Assembly: GCA_947476295.1 (NCBI GenBank)
Contig: CANJQC010000003.1
Location: 35,273 to 99,272 of the forward strand
DNA: 64,000 nt
Origin: Planctomycetaceae bacterium
GTDB taxonomy: Bacteria; Planctomycetota; Planctomycetia; Planctomycetales; Planctomycetaceae
Direction of reading: 5' to 3'
In this document: piece by piece, positions 40,168 through 51,254 of the stretch
How the letters are laid out: every line of letters starts with the position of its first letter
Numbering within the stretch: the stretch's first letter is position 1
Notes under the pieces: generated by a model
Told to the model about the DNA's origin: nothing
Database searches by the model: none
The model's input: only the letters and a program-made list of their open reading frames with translations
Made by a program: the position numbers and the translations under genes

Positions 40168-41892
40168 TTACCGCCTGATCAGCGTCTTCAACGCAAACTC
40201 AATCGCATCCATCAACGCTGCGATGTCATCGACGGTGTTGTAGGCCGCAAGGCTCACGCGCGTCGTGGCAGAAACACCGAGATACGTGTGAAGCGGCATG
40301 GTGCAATGATGGCCATGGCGCGCAGAGACGTCCTTTTGGTCGAGAAGTGCAGCAAGGTCTTCCGGATGCATTCCATCAATGCGAAACGTGATAATGCCGC
40401 CGCGATGAGCAACATCAGGGCCGTAAATCGTGATGCCCGGGACTGTTTGCAGTCGTTCCATCGCCAAGGTCGTCAGTGATTGCTCGTGTTGATGAATGGA
40501 AGCCAGCCCCGTCTTCTGCACCCATTCCACCGCTGTGCCCAGCGCGATTGCCTGCACGATCGGCATTGTGCCCGCCTCAAATTTTGCCGGTGCTGCGGAC
40601 CATGAAGAATCGTCAATACGAACTTCGGAGATCATGTGCCCGCCAAAAATAATGGGGTCCATTTCTTCTAGGCGTTCGGGCTTTCCATAAAGCACTCCAA
40701 CCCCCGTGGGACCGTACAACTTGTGGCCACTGAAGACCAGAAAGTCCAGATCGTCGGCAATCACATCCGTTGGCAGATGCGGCACGCTCTGAGCTCCGTC
40801 TACCACGACACAGGTTCCCATGGCGCGGGCTCTTCGTACCAATTCGCGGATTGGGTTAACGGTGCCCAGCATATTCGACATGCCAGTGATCGCCAGCACC
40901 CGCGTGCGTTTGTTTAACACAGAATCCAGTTGATCCAAATCGATCCGACCGTCGGGCGTGAGCGGAATCAGCTTCAACGTCGCGCCGCGTTCTTTCGCCA
41001 ACTGCTGCCACGGAACAAAGTTCGCGTGATGTTCCATGATCGTCGTCAGGATTTCATCGCCCGCATGAACATGTCTGCGTCCCCAGCCGGACGCGATCAT
41101 GTTGATTCCAATCGTGGTGCCAGGCGTGAAAACAATGTTGTTCGGCGACGCAGCGTTCAGAAACGTCGCGATCGTCGCTCGAGATCCCTCAAATTCTTCG
41201 TCAATCCTCAGGCCGAATTGATACGTGCCGCGATGGGCATTGGCGAAATACTGCTCTTCAACTTCGCGTTCCTTTTCGATCACGCATTGCGGCTTCTGGG
41301 CCGATGCGGCGCTGTCTAGGAAAATCGGTCGCAAACCGCTGGGATGCAACTTACAGAGTACCGGAAATTGTCGCCGAATGTCGTCAGGATTGAGAGGCGG
41401 AATGTTTTTTAGATCCGGCCGAGATTCAACGGCCGGCGATCGCCCCCGGACAACAGGTTCACCGCCGCCGCATGTGACAAGGTGCATGCGAGCCAGCGTC
41501 AGGACTCGATCCACCATACCGCGTAAACCATTGCGACGTTGAGGTGTGATATGCTGCTGCAGGTTAAGCCGATGGAACACGGCATCAATGTCGTATTCCA
41601 GTATCTCTCGAGCTGTTTTACCGTTATACGATGCTGCCAAGATGGCAATCAGCCCGCGGACGATGTTCGAATCACTGTCAGCGATGATCGTAAACGGAGC
41701 AGTCTCTTGAGTACCGCTGATGTCAGCAATCAGCCATACTTGGCTTTGACAACCATGCACTCTATTTTCGTCCGTCCGACCACAGACCGGAAATTCCGGC
41801 AACCCATCACCCAATTCGAGGAGGTATAGCGACTGGTCTTGCCGATCGAGGTCAGCGAATTCTTCGAAGATTTCGTCGAGTGTCATGAGCAT
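40168..41892 (-). CDS. SufE-SufS fusion: sulfur acceptor plus cysteine desulfurase
   Basis: N-terminal SufE motif VHGCQSQVWL; C-terminal cysteine desulfurase with VFSGHKLYGPTGVGVLYG (PLP Lys) and ARHGHHCTMPLH (catalytic Cys). Confidence 0.93.
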   Translation of the reverse strand: MLMTLDEIFEEFADLDRQDQSLYLLELGDGLPEFPVCGRTDENRVHGCQSQVWLIADISGTQETAPFTIIADSDSNIVRGLIAILAASYNGKTAREILEYDIDAVFHRLNLQQHITPQRRNGLRGMVDRVLTLARMHLVTCGGGEPVVRGRSPAVESRPDLKNIPPLNPDDIRRQFPVLCKLHPSGLRPIFLDSAASAQKPQCVIEKEREVEEQYFANAHRGTYQFGLRIDEEFEGSRATIATFLNAASPNNIVFTPGTTIGINMIASGWGRRHVHAGDEILTTIMEHHANFVPWQQLAKERGATLKLIPLTPDGRIDLDQLDSVLNKRTRVLAITGMSNMLGTVNPIRELVRRARAMGTCVVVDGAQSVPHLPTDVIADDLDFLVFSGHKLYGPTGVGVLYGKPERLEEMDPIIFGGHMISEVRIDDSSWSAAPAKFEAGTMPIVQAIALGTAVEWVQKTGLASIHQHEQSLTTLAMERLQTVPGITIYGPDVAHRGGIITFRIDGMHPEDLAALLDQKDVSARHGHHCTMPLHTYLGVSATTRVSLAAYNTVDDIAALMDAIEFALKTLIRR

Positions 41893-41926
41893 TGGAACGA
41901 AGGAAAATAAGGATTGAATCGGGCGT

Positions 41927-42991
41927 TCACAGAATTTCTAGGACTGGTCCTGTTGGAGACTTAATCAGTTCCTTAAAGACCTGCATAGCGACGTTCTGGC
42001 AGACCAGGCGAAGTGCATCGCGGGATGGATTGTCTTCAGTCAGCATCTCCATGATCTTACCCCGGTCACAGTATTCCCGAATGCAGCCGTTCATCGGGAT
42101 TTCGCCCAAGAACGGGACTTTTAGTTCCTGAGCCACCTTCTGAGCACCGCCGCGACCAAAGATGTCGCCCGACATGTTTTCGACAAACCCGAGAATCGGC
42201 ACGTTGACTTTCTGATACATATCCACGGCTTTGATCGCGTCCAGCAGTGCGACTTGCTGCGGTGTGCATACCACGACTGCACCTGCAAGACTTACCTGCT
42301 GTGCAAGAGTCAACGCAACATCACCGGTGCCAGGCGGAAGGTCAATGATCAGATAATCCAGTTCGCCCCATTGCGTATCCTTCAGGAACTGAGTCAACGC
42401 TTTGTGGAGCATCGGGCCACGCCAAACAACCGATTGCCCCTGTTCGATGAAGAACCCCATTGACATCAGCTTCACGCCGCCGACATCGATCGGTTCCATT
42501 CTCATGATGCGGTTACCCTGCTCATCCTTCATTTCAGACGCCGCAGGCTGCCCCTTGGCGCTCATCATGTGAGGGATACTCGGACCATAAACGTCCGCAT
42601 CCATTAGGCCCACGCGGCAACCCATCGAATGCAGTCCGCAGGCCAGCGCGGCTGCCACGGTACTTTTGCCGACGCCGCCCTTGCCACTCCCAACTGCGAT
42701 GATGTTGTGGACGTTCAGGCCAATGCGGCCGCCAGCATCCTTACCGCGTACGATTGAATGGAGTTCAATTCGAGGTTCCAGTTCTGCGGCTGCGAACTTG
42801 ATCCGCTGACGGATAAGTTCTTCCAGTTTCTTCGATGCGGGATATGCTGGCGTAGGAAGTTCAATGCGAACGCGAGCGTCATTGCCGTTGACAAACGTAT
42901 CACGAACCATCCGCAGGTCACCCAACGGTTTTTCGGTGCATGGTTCTATGACGTTGGATACGAGAATCTTGAGTTGTTCAGCGGTCGGCAT
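41927..42991 (-). CDS. Mrp/ApbC-family Fe-S carrier-type P-loop ATPase
   Basis: IIAVGSGKGGVGKSTVAAALACGL, DADVYGPSIPHMM, DYLIIDLPPGTGDVALTLAQ; N-terminal DUF59-like part. Confidence 0.92.
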   Translation of the reverse strand: MPTAEQLKILVSNVIEPCTEKPLGDLRMVRDTFVNGNDARVRIELPTPAYPASKKLEELIRQRIKFAAAELEPRIELHSIVRGKDAGGRIGLNVHNIIAVGSGKGGVGKSTVAAALACGLHSMGCRVGLMDADVYGPSIPHMMSAKGQPAASEMKDEQGNRIMRMEPIDVGGVKLMSMGFFIEQGQSVVWRGPMLHKALTQFLKDTQWGELDYLIIDLPPGTGDVALTLAQQVSLAGAVVVCTPQQVALLDAIKAVDMYQKVNVPILGFVENMSGDIFGRGGAQKVAQELKVPFLGEIPMNGCIREYCDRGKIMEMLTEDNPSRDALRLVCQNVAMQVFKELIKSPTGPVLEIL

Positions 42992-43301
42992 GGCAGTGGG
43001 CTGAGTGAATCCTGTGGAAGAAGCGTACGAAGTCAACGACCCATCTCTTGGGACATATTCTTGCATCGTACGTCGGCAGGACGTCAGTTCAACCGTTGAG
43101 AGAACGCAAGTTCCGCTGATTCGCAGAAACAAGTCAAACCGCGCTGGGCAGCGAAAGTTTTCAAGCAGCCTAGATCGCTCTGCAACCGAGAATCGCCAAG
43201 AGATACCCAGCAGCGAGTCTCAGAGAGAGACTCGACGACGAGGTGGACGCAGCCAATGTTGGATATTACCGAGACTGTCGCACGAAAGCGCCAATCCCCC
43301 G

Positions 43302-43568
43302 TTACGCAGGGCGAACGAATCGCAAACGATCACCATCGAGCGTTTTGACAACGTCAAGCGTGCGATTCGTGATGCGTTTCGCTGTCTCCAAGCCGACCAG
43401 CAGAAGCGACTGACCGCTTTGAGCGAAGACGACGTCACCTTTCTGTTCAGTATCGGGGCGGAACTGGACGTGTCCATCTTCGACCGTGATCCGAACGGCA
43501 ACACCTTCTGGTTGACGCTTTAGTTTTCGTTTCAGACGTGACAATGCTGTTTCTGTGACCTTAACCAT
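43302..43568 (-). CDS. Cysteine-free HesB/IscA-like protein
   Basis: VKVTETALSRLKRKLKRQPEGVAVRITVEDGHVQFRPDTEQKGDVVFAQSGQSLLLVGLETAKRITNRTLDVV; no Cys in the 88 aa. Confidence 0.55.
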   Translation of the reverse strand: MVKVTETALSRLKRKLKRQPEGVAVRITVEDGHVQFRPDTEQKGDVVFAQSGQSLLLVGLETAKRITNRTLDVVKTLDGDRLRFVRPA

Positions 43569-43659
43569 GACACCCCCCCCCAATAATCAGGACTGACCAG
43601 AACCGCTCGGTGTAGCACAAACATGCATGTCCGAACCAAAATTCTAAATCATCGCACTT

Positions 43660-43965
43660 CTAAAGCGAATCCAGCAAAGCAGATCGGCGACCTGTGGCCG
43701 CGCCAAACGGCCTTGTCTCATCGCGAGCACGCGCTTCATTGACAGTCATCGATCGACCACCAAGCGAATTGCCATTGAGCCGTGCAATGGCTTCTTCAGC
43801 GTTTTCCAAGCCTGGCATGTTCACAAACGCAAACCCGCGCGGTGAACCAGAACCACGCTCAGTCGCAATACGGACCGAAGTCACGTGACCATAGCGTTCG
43901 AATGCATTTCGCACCTCAGTTTCCGTGGTCTGGAAGGAGAGGTTTCCAACGAAAATCGTAGTCAT
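43660..43965 (-). CDS. RRM-type RNA-binding protein
   Basis: MTTIFVGNLSFQTTETEVRNAFERYGHVTSVRIATERGSGSPRGFAFVNM (RNP1/RNP2). Confidence 0.9.
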   Translation of the reverse strand: MTTIFVGNLSFQTTETEVRNAFERYGHVTSVRIATERGSGSPRGFAFVNMPGLENAEEAIARLNGNSLGGRSMTVNEARARDETRPFGAATGRRSALLDSL

Positions 43966-44431
43966 TCCATACTTCTTGCCCAAACTGGGCATAACAACAA
44001 GTCAGCGAACGGAGCAGGAGATCGCAACCGCACATCAAGCCTTTCATGTGAAAAAGCCGAACCGGACCACTCCGGAGAAACACCGCGCAGACGGCTACTG
44101 ACTTGTAACAATGTCATTATAGAACCACACAGCTCGGTGGTTGTCATTCTGCGTAAATGGTCTTCATTGCCAATGATCGGCGAAACGAACCATTCTGACT
44201 GCAATCCAAAGCATCTCAAGCCGGTAAGTTGTGATGGCTGTAACAGACAGCATCACTCGGGACGCTTTGCACTTCAGGTGAGTCACGATTAGAGGGGTCG
44301 GTCTTTGCAAACACGCCCCCCACTCCGCAGCCAGAACAAGCATCAAATCTCGGCAACGAGCACTCGGCTCAGAAGTTTCACACGTGGAGTATAGGCACTA
44401 TCGGCGAAGAATGTGAGCAAAATCTCCAAAT

Positions 44432-44453
44432 ACTTCTGTCACACTTCTGTCAC
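44432..44453. repeat. Tandem 11-bp direct repeat
   Basis: ACTTCTGTCAC twice, head to tail. Confidence 0.7.
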
Positions 44454-44539
44454 AGGTCGTAACACACTTCACAGAATCACTTTACGTGGCTTTAGCGGTT
44501 GGGGATTCAACCTTCAGACGATACAATGTGAGTTCATCA

Positions 44540-46126
44540 TTATTGTGCCAGCGTTTTGCGGTCGTGGCGATCTATAGCGGGCGAGACGTGCGTTTTTTCA
44601 TAGCGCGGCCATTGGAGTGCTGCGGAATGAGATCCTTTGTAGGGCACGACGTAGAATCTGGGTTCGTCTAGAAGCGAACGGAGTGTCCTCATCCTGTATT
44701 CGGGATACCACTGCACGATCCGTCGGCCGACGTCGCGTTGTACAGTGCGAAGTGGGGAGTCTCCCGAAAGCTGATCGTCAGTGAAATCGACCAGCGAACA
44801 CCGAGCGAACAGTTCCGGGTGTGAGTGCAGGACCGGCATGGAAACAGTTCGGTCCTCAAACACGATCGGCCCGTCTGCCGGGAGGAGTTGCAACTGTTGT
44901 GCGAGGTCGTTGCGTGCTTGGTCGATCTCACGCCATTGATTACTACAGGATCCGACTGCCTGCAGAAAAATGGCACCACTCACGACGACCATCAGTATTT
45001 GGAGGCGAAGGCCGCAGCTGGAGAGCAGAATCGCGAAGACGGCCCCAAATCCCAGTACTCCGGTCACAGCATATCGCGTAACCAACGCGGGCTGCACCGT
45101 CCATGAGAGCAGCACTATCACCAGCGGCATCAGTGCCAGAAGCAGGCACGGGGCGAGTTGTCTGGCCACTGCGCCAAATGTGTGAGCCCCCTGCGAGGTT
45201 CGAACATCATCTGGCAACACCGCCGGGTGCGCGCCTTGATGTTTTGGTTTGTTCAGTGTCAGAGAAATGAGAAACGCAACTCCGCAGACAGCCGTCGGTA
45301 TCAAAGGAAACATGGCCGTCAGGAAGCCGATGCTGTCGTCCAATGTCGCTGGCGAAACCCACGTAGCCCTTGTCAGTGCGGCGCGCTGTCCGATCAGGAA
45401 GGGCAAACAGCCGGCAAGGCACAGTCCGCCCGTGAGTCCGACCACTGCGATCATACAGCGTCGATGGCTGGAAAGATTTGGCACAAGCATCGCACCGACG
45501 CAGATCAGGCCGAGAGCCAGAATGCCGAAATAGTGCGTCGTGGTGATGACGCCTGCCAGCAAGAGTGCCACGATGTTGTTCAATCGTTGCAGCCACGGTT
45601 TCTGCATTGTGCGTATGTCCAGCGCGACGCATAGCCACGCGCACGCGGCACACCACAATGGGTAAAATCGAATCTCCACCGACTGATGAATCAAATGCAC
45701 GCTGGAGGCCATCATCAGCACTGTAGACACGCACACGAGCAGCGGAAAGCGACGATTCAGGACGACAAAGATGCCGATGAGCGCCAGAATCATCAGGCCG
45801 AGTGAAAGCCCGCGCAGACTGGATTCTGTAATGCCACCGGGCAGATAATGAAGTTGTCGAGCCAGCAAAAGATACGTCGGTGGGTTGTAATCGACGCCGT
45901 CCGCCAGTGCCTGGAGTGATCGTTGCGTCTGCGGTTCCTGAATGAGCAGCCAGGAATGGATCTCATCCATCCATAACTGCCGTCGCATCAGATAACTCCC
46001 GCCGCCAGCCCACGCGATGCCCAGGAGAAGCAGAACGAGCAATGCTGTCTGGACGAGCCCCCGAAGTATCGTTGATCGCTGAGTTGCCATCGTTGCCGTA
46101 GCTGGACTCTCTACTAATGCGAACAC
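44540..46126 (-). CDS. GT-C/PMT-type (GT39-like) membrane glycosyltransferase
   Basis: [15 protein letters not shown] near the N-terminus, many TM segments; overlaps fumarase gene by 13 nt. Confidence 0.6.
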   Translation of the reverse strand: MFALVESPATATMATQRSTILRGLVQTALLVLLLLGIAWAGGGSYLMRRQLWMDEIHSWLLIQEPQTQRSLQALADGVDYNPPTYLLLARQLHYLPGGITESSLRGLSLGLMILALIGIFVVLNRRFPLLVCVSTVLMMASSVHLIHQSVEIRFYPLWCAACAWLCVALDIRTMQKPWLQRLNNIVALLLAGVITTTHYFGILALGLICVGAMLVPNLSSHRRCMIAVVGLTGGLCLAGCLPFLIGQRAALTRATWVSPATLDDSIGFLTAMFPLIPTAVCGVAFLISLTLNKPKHQGAHPAVLPDDVRTSQGAHTFGAVARQLAPCLLLALMPLVIVLLSWTVQPALVTRYAVTGVLGFGAVFAILLSSCGLRLQILMVVVSGAIFLQAVGSCSNQWREIDQARNDLAQQLQLLPADGPIVFEDRTVSMPVLHSHPELFARCSLVDFTDDQLSGDSPLRTVQRDVGRRIVQWYPEYRMRTLRSLLDEPRFYVVPYKGSHSAALQWPRYEKTHVSPAIDRHDRKTLAQ

Positions 46127-47763
46127 CCGGAGCCGACGTTTTCAAAGAAGTCGTGACCCTTATTATCAACCAGAATGAACGCTGGAAAATCAATCACATC
46201 GATTTTCCAGATGGCTTCCATGCCGAGTTCAGCAAATTCAATCACTTCTACGCTTCGAATATTCTCTTTCGCCAGAATTGCTGCCGGTCCGCCGATACTG
46301 CCGAGGTAAAATCCGCCGTGTTTGTGGCAGGCTTCGGTCACCTGCTTGCCTCGATTGCCTTTCGCAATCATCACCATACTGCCGCCAGCGGATTGAAATA
46401 GTTCGACATAAGAATCCATGCGACCTGCTGTTGTCGGGCCGAAAGAACCGCTCGCATAACCTTCCGGCTTCTTTGCAGGACCTGCATAGTAGACCGGATG
46501 CTTTTTGAAATACTCCGGCAACGGTTCACCAGAATCGAGGCGTTCCTTGAGTCTCGCATGCGCGATATCGCGAGCCACCACGAGCGGACCACTCAGCAAA
46601 AGCCGCGTCGTGACTGGATACTGATTCAGGTCTGCGAGAATCTCCTGCATCGGTCGATTCAGATCAATTCGCACGGCGCTTTCGTCTTTGCGATGTCGCA
46701 AATGTTCGGGGATGTACTTAAGCGGCTCCGTTTCAAGCTGCTCAATAAACACGCCATTTTCTGTGATCTTCGCCCTCGCTTGGCGATCCGCGCTGCAGGA
46801 CACGCCGATTCCAATCGGCAACGACGCGCCATGTCGAGGTAACCGAATCACGCGGACGTCCAAAGCGAAATATTTTCCGCCGAACTGTGCTCCAATGCCA
46901 CAGTTGCGAGCTGCTTGCAGCATTTTCTCTTCCATCTCCACATCGCGAAACGCACGGCCAAGAGCGTCACCCGTGGTAGGGAGATGATCGAGGTACTTTG
47001 TTGACCCCAGTTTGACAGTCTTCATTGTGGCTTCTGCGGATGTGCCGCCGATGACAAACACCAAGTGATATGGCGGACAAGCAGCTGTGCCCAGAGTCAG
47101 CATTTTCGATGTGAGATATTCGACAAGTGCCTTCGGATTGAGGACGGCGCGGGTTTCCTGATAGAAGAAGGATTTATTCGCCGATCCTCCACCTTTGGCA
47201 ATGAACAGAAACTTATACTCATTGCCGTCGCAGGCCATGAGTTCCAACTGTGCCGGCAGGTTCGTGTTGGTGTTTTTTTCGTCCCACATTGTCAGTGCTG
47301 CGTTTTGTGAATACCGGAGATTGTTCTCCGTGTACGCATTGTAGACGCCCCGTGCCAGAGCTTCTTCGTCACCATTCGACCATACGGCGTGCCCTTTTTT
47401 CCCCTGCACGATCGCCGTTCCGGTATCCTGGCAAAACGGCAGCACGCCCGCGCTGGCGACGTCGGCATTCTTGAGCATCGTCAAAGCGACCATGCGGTCA
47501 TTGTCGGATGCTTCCGGGTCGTCCAGAATGGCGGCGACCTGCTTCAAGTGCGCGGAACGCAGGAAAAAATTGATGTCGTGAAACGCTTGAGAACACAACA
47601 ACGTGAGCGCTTGCGGATCGATGCACAGAATATCCTGACCTTCAAACTGGCGGACTTTTACATGATCTTTCGTGAGCAGCCGGTATCGAGTGTCATCGAT
47701 TCCTGTATCAAACAGTGGTTCGTAAACAAAAGGAGCGGTTGGCACTTCAGGTTCACCATTCAA
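46114..47763 (-). CDS. Class I fumarate hydratase
   Basis: 549 aa; [87 protein letters not shown]. Confidence 0.93.
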   Translation of the reverse strand: MNGEPEVPTAPFVYEPLFDTGIDDTRYRLLTKDHVKVRQFEGQDILCIDPQALTLLCSQAFHDINFFLRSAHLKQVAAILDDPEASDNDRMVALTMLKNADVASAGVLPFCQDTGTAIVQGKKGHAVWSNGDEEALARGVYNAYTENNLRYSQNAALTMWDEKNTNTNLPAQLELMACDGNEYKFLFIAKGGGSANKSFFYQETRAVLNPKALVEYLTSKMLTLGTAACPPYHLVFVIGGTSAEATMKTVKLGSTKYLDHLPTTGDALGRAFRDVEMEEKMLQAARNCGIGAQFGGKYFALDVRVIRLPRHGASLPIGIGVSCSADRQARAKITENGVFIEQLETEPLKYIPEHLRHRKDESAVRIDLNRPMQEILADLNQYPVTTRLLLSGPLVVARDIAHARLKERLDSGEPLPEYFKKHPVYYAGPAKKPEGYASGSFGPTTAGRMDSYVELFQSAGGSMVMIAKGNRGKQVTEACHKHGGFYLGSIGGPAAILAKENIRSVEVIEFAELGMEAIWKIDVIDFPAFILVDNKGHDFFENVGSGCSH

Positions 47764-47970
47764 GAAAAGGGATCGGTCGCAGCTTCCCGCGGCATTGTAC
47801 TTTACACGGCTTTAAATGTTTAGTCTGCATGCCATCGGCGTGACCGCGGATAGATTTTCAAACGGCAATTGTAAAGGAAGAAATGACACCATAGCACGAT
47901 GTTTTGGCGTGGACGTTTCCAGCCAAGATGCACGCGGCGCTCACGCCGATGGCGTTGGACGTTAGACGAC

Positions 47971-48927
47971 TTAAGCAGCAGTTTCTCGGCGTTTTCGGCG
48001 TACGTTGGACGGTGTTTTCCAGCGGCGGTGAACCCAGAAGTATTGTTCGGGGGCTTTTCGAATCAGGGCTTCCAGCGATGTTGTGAATCGCTGAGTCAGT
48101 TCGTTGATGCCGTTGACACCCTGAAAATCGCTCGGATCGATTACGTCCTGCGTTGTCAGACTGAATCGAACCCAGCGACAATCCTTCTGGGAAGCTTCCG
48201 GCAATCGAAATGCGCCACCGACGACGACCAATGCGTTGTACTGCAACGCCAGCAGGGCGATGGACTTAAACGTCGATGCTGGCCGACCGAAGAAATCGAC
48301 GAATACACCCGAGCGTCCAGCGTCCTGATCACACAGCAACGACGCCATGCCTCGCTTCTCCATGATGTCTGAAAGTTCTGAGCCCGCACCGTGCTTGAGG
48401 ATCAGTGAATTTCCGGTCGATTCACGGAACTCCTTGAACCACTTGTGCAGATAAGGGTTGTCCAGATGTCGCGCGACAACCCCCATAGGAAACCCGAAAT
48501 GCCCGAACGTGTTTACGCTGATTTCCCAGTTCCCAAAATGCCCTCCGAGAAACAGCACTGGGCGACCGGAACATAATGCCTTCACGCAGTCGTTGCGGCG
48601 TTCGAAATCCAGAATTTCCGCACAATTGGCAAGTCGGAATCGGCGTGGAAGCTGAACCATTTCGCATACCATGCGAAACAGATGCCGCCACATCCCGTGA
48701 ATAATGCGATTTGCCTGATCGTCGGACAGTGATTCACCAAACGCAAACTTCAGATTGTCTTTCGCCACGTCGTGGCGACTCAACTTCTTCGGGACCACCC
48801 GCATCATCATCCACGCCAGCCCCTCAGCCAGCACTATGCTCGAGCGCACTGGAAGACACTTCACGACAAAAAGCAGTGTCTGAAAGATCGTATATTCGAG
48901 CAGTTGTCGGAGATTGAACAGGGACAT
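47971..48927 (-). CDS. LpxL/HtrB-type lysophospholipid acyltransferase
   Basis: VLFLGGHFGNWEISVNTFG, MASLLCDQDAGRSGVFVDFFGRPAST, PEQYFWVHRRWKT; start MSLFNLRQLLEY. Confidence 0.88.
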   Translation of the reverse strand: MSLFNLRQLLEYTIFQTLLFVVKCLPVRSSIVLAEGLAWMMMRVVPKKLSRHDVAKDNLKFAFGESLSDDQANRIIHGMWRHLFRMVCEMVQLPRRFRLANCAEILDFERRNDCVKALCSGRPVLFLGGHFGNWEISVNTFGHFGFPMGVVARHLDNPYLHKWFKEFRESTGNSLILKHGAGSELSDIMEKRGMASLLCDQDAGRSGVFVDFFGRPASTFKSIALLALQYNALVVVGGAFRLPEASQKDCRWVRFSLTTQDVIDPSDFQGVNGINELTQRFTTSLEALIRKAPEQYFWVHRRWKTPSNVRRKRRETAA

Positions 48928-49205
48928 TCGGATTTGATGAAAATCTACATGTTCTGGCCTTGACCAGTATTTATGCCACGCCCGTGATTGTAAGAAATGT
49001 TGAACTTCGACGCCATTGGCGAACTGGTGGCACACAGATACGGGTCGGTCTGTAACGTTTCTGACGAGTCTTCCGGACAAAATCCCCATGAAACGGCATA
49101 TTCTCAGGGACTCGTGGTGCGGGTCGTTTCGATTTGTCCGATGACTCTGTAGGGGACGGCCGGAGGCTGTTTTCAAGGCGTTCGTTCCAGGGATGGATAT
49201 CGCTC

Positions 49206-50816
49206 ATGCTTCAGCTCCGTTGCACCACAAGTCTTCGGCTTGTCCAGATCGCAGCTCTAAAAGTCATGCTGCCATGTGCGTGCTTCTCCGTCACATTATT
49301 TGCTGCCGGTTGTTCGACATCGCGGCCCCTAGTTACGCGGGCGCACCGGCCCGTCGTGACCTCGGAATCGATTGCCAGCCGAAAGTTGCCGGCAACGCCG
49401 ACGCTGGATGCGAATCAAGCACTCAATGACTCCGAATTTGCCCGACCGCAGAATTCCTCGAATCCTGATCGCCGTATTGAACTCCATTCAGACAGCATCC
49501 TGCCCGTGGGATTTGAGGAACAACAAGCCCTTGCGACAATGAGCGACGTTCCCTGCGTAGAAACAGTTCAGGCCGAACAATTGTCGGTTGCTACCGATTC
49601 AGTCGGTTGGTCTCTTGCGCAGCTAGAGGCAACCGCGCTGCAACAGAATCCAGCGATTCTGCAGGCATCCGCATCGGCACAGAAGGCGGTCGGTTATCGC
49701 AACCAAGTTGGTCGCAAGCCAAATCCGATCATTGGCTACCAGGGTCAGCAGCTGGGCGACGCTGGAACGGATCAGCATGTTGCGTTCGTCGAACAAGACA
49801 TTGTCATGGGCGACAAACTCAGGAAGAATCAATCTGTTTTGATTCAGGAGATCCAGTCGCAGTTGTGGGAAGTGGAAACACAACGGATACGAGTCCTGAC
49901 CGATGTGCGTCAGCGTTTCTACGAGGCACTTGCAGCCCAGCGACGGAAGGAGCTGGCAATCGCATTTGAGACCGTTGCGGCAAAAGGCGTCAGGTTTGCC
50001 GAAGCGCGTATGCGAGCCAAAGAAGGCACTCGGCCGGAAGTCCTGCAGGCAGAAATTCAACTGAAGGAAGTTCAGTTGCAGCGCCGCAACGCCGATGCTG
50101 CGTTTCGAGGTGCGTGGACGCAACTGATGGCCGTCTCCGGCATGCCGGACTTGCAGCCGGGCACACTGAACGGACAACTTTCCGTAGCCACAGCAGATCG
50201 TGATTGGGAAGCGATTCAGGGGCAGATTCTTTCATCCAGTCCAGAACTTCAAGGTGCCCGTGCTCGATTTGCAAGGGCTCGCGCCAATCTGGATCGTCAA
50301 CAGTCACAGGCAATTCCGAACCTGTCGCTGATACTTGGTGCGGGACAGGACAACGGCACCGGATCAAGCATGATCAATACTCAAATCGGTTTGCCCGTTC
50401 CCATTCACAACCGGAATCAGGGAAACATCGCGGCCGCTCATGCGGAATTCTGTCGGGCGTCACAGGATGTGCGTCGAACTGAAAACGCTATTCAATCAAG
50501 ACTTGCCGGAGCCCGCCGTGACTTCGAAGTGTCTGCTGCGACGGTCCTGCAATATGAGGGGGAAATTCTTCCTCGCGCTCAGGAGACACTGACACTTGCC
50601 GAATCGGCCTACGAGGCGGGTGAATTTGATTTCCTGCAAGTCCTGATTGTGCGACGTACCTATTTCGAATCCAACATCGCGTACGTCGCTGCTCAGGTTG
50701 ACCTCGCTCGGGCATCGGCACTCGTCGATGGTTCCGTACTTTCCGGAGGCCTCGAATCCACTCGCGACACCGAATTTGACAGTGGCCTGCGAGATCAATC
50801 TTTGAGCGGTCAGTAG
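49206..50816 (+). CDS. TolC-family outer membrane efflux protein
   Basis: Lipoprotein-like N-terminus (FAAGCSTS) and repeated coiled-coil TolC-type region (LAQLEATALQQNPAILQASASAQ..., TLAESAYEAGEFDFLQVLIVRRTYFES). Confidence 0.85.
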   Translation: MLQLRCTTSLRLVQIAALKVMLPCACFSVTLFAAGCSTSRPLVTRAHRPVVTSESIASRKLPATPTLDANQALNDSEFARPQNSSNPDRRIELHSDSILPVGFEEQQALATMSDVPCVETVQAEQLSVATDSVGWSLAQLEATALQQNPAILQASASAQKAVGYRNQVGRKPNPIIGYQGQQLGDAGTDQHVAFVEQDIVMGDKLRKNQSVLIQEIQSQLWEVETQRIRVLTDVRQRFYEALAAQRRKELAIAFETVAAKGVRFAEARMRAKEGTRPEVLQAEIQLKEVQLQRRNADAAFRGAWTQLMAVSGMPDLQPGTLNGQLSVATADRDWEAIQGQILSSSPELQGARARFARARANLDRQQSQAIPNLSLILGAGQDNGTGSSMINTQIGLPVPIHNRNQGNIAAAHAEFCRASQDVRRTENAIQSRLAGARRDFEVSAATVLQYEGEILPRAQETLTLAESAYEAGEFDFLQVLIVRRTYFESNIAYVAAQVDLARASALVDGSVLSGGLESTRDTEFDSGLRDQSLSGQ

Positions 50817-51101
50817 TCATATTATCTCGTCGAACCGCTCGATGGAGTTTTGTGCCGCGTCGTTGATGACGATCCTGAGGTCTGTCGAACGAAATCTCTC
50901 GCGTGCGCAATTCACGACGGCGCAATTCATGACACTTGCCGAAGTCTGGCAGTGAAGCTACGCTCATAGACGTCGGCGGTCCGCGACGGAACGCCCTTCG
51001 TTGGCCGTTCGTGGTGAAAAATCGCTCCCGCGAAACTGGCCGGGCGTGGGTGAACAAATCGGAGACTGATGCTGAATTCAATGTTCTGTCTATGAAAGAA
51101 T

Positions 51102-51254
51102 TGCGTCCATGCTGTCTCCTTTTTCCCGTCGAAGGAAACGGAAAGAAATAACCCCATGAAAATCACGCTGACAGGACGTCGATTTCTACGCTTCGCCACG
51201 TTCTATTTCGTAGCCACGCTCTCGACCGCTCAACTCTTTGCTGGCGACCAGCCC
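51102..51254 (+). other. Shared 5' leader/signal-peptide module, copy 1
   Basis: Similar to 60559..60713, including 53-54 nt upstream of each ATG and the signal peptide MKITLTGRRFLRFATFYFVATLSTAQLFAGDQP. Confidence 0.7.

Noticed and set aside
43005-43523. 172-aa plus-strand ORF
   Set aside because: Antisense across the Mrp upstream region and the HesB-like gene; the minus-strand proteins have recognisable family patterns.
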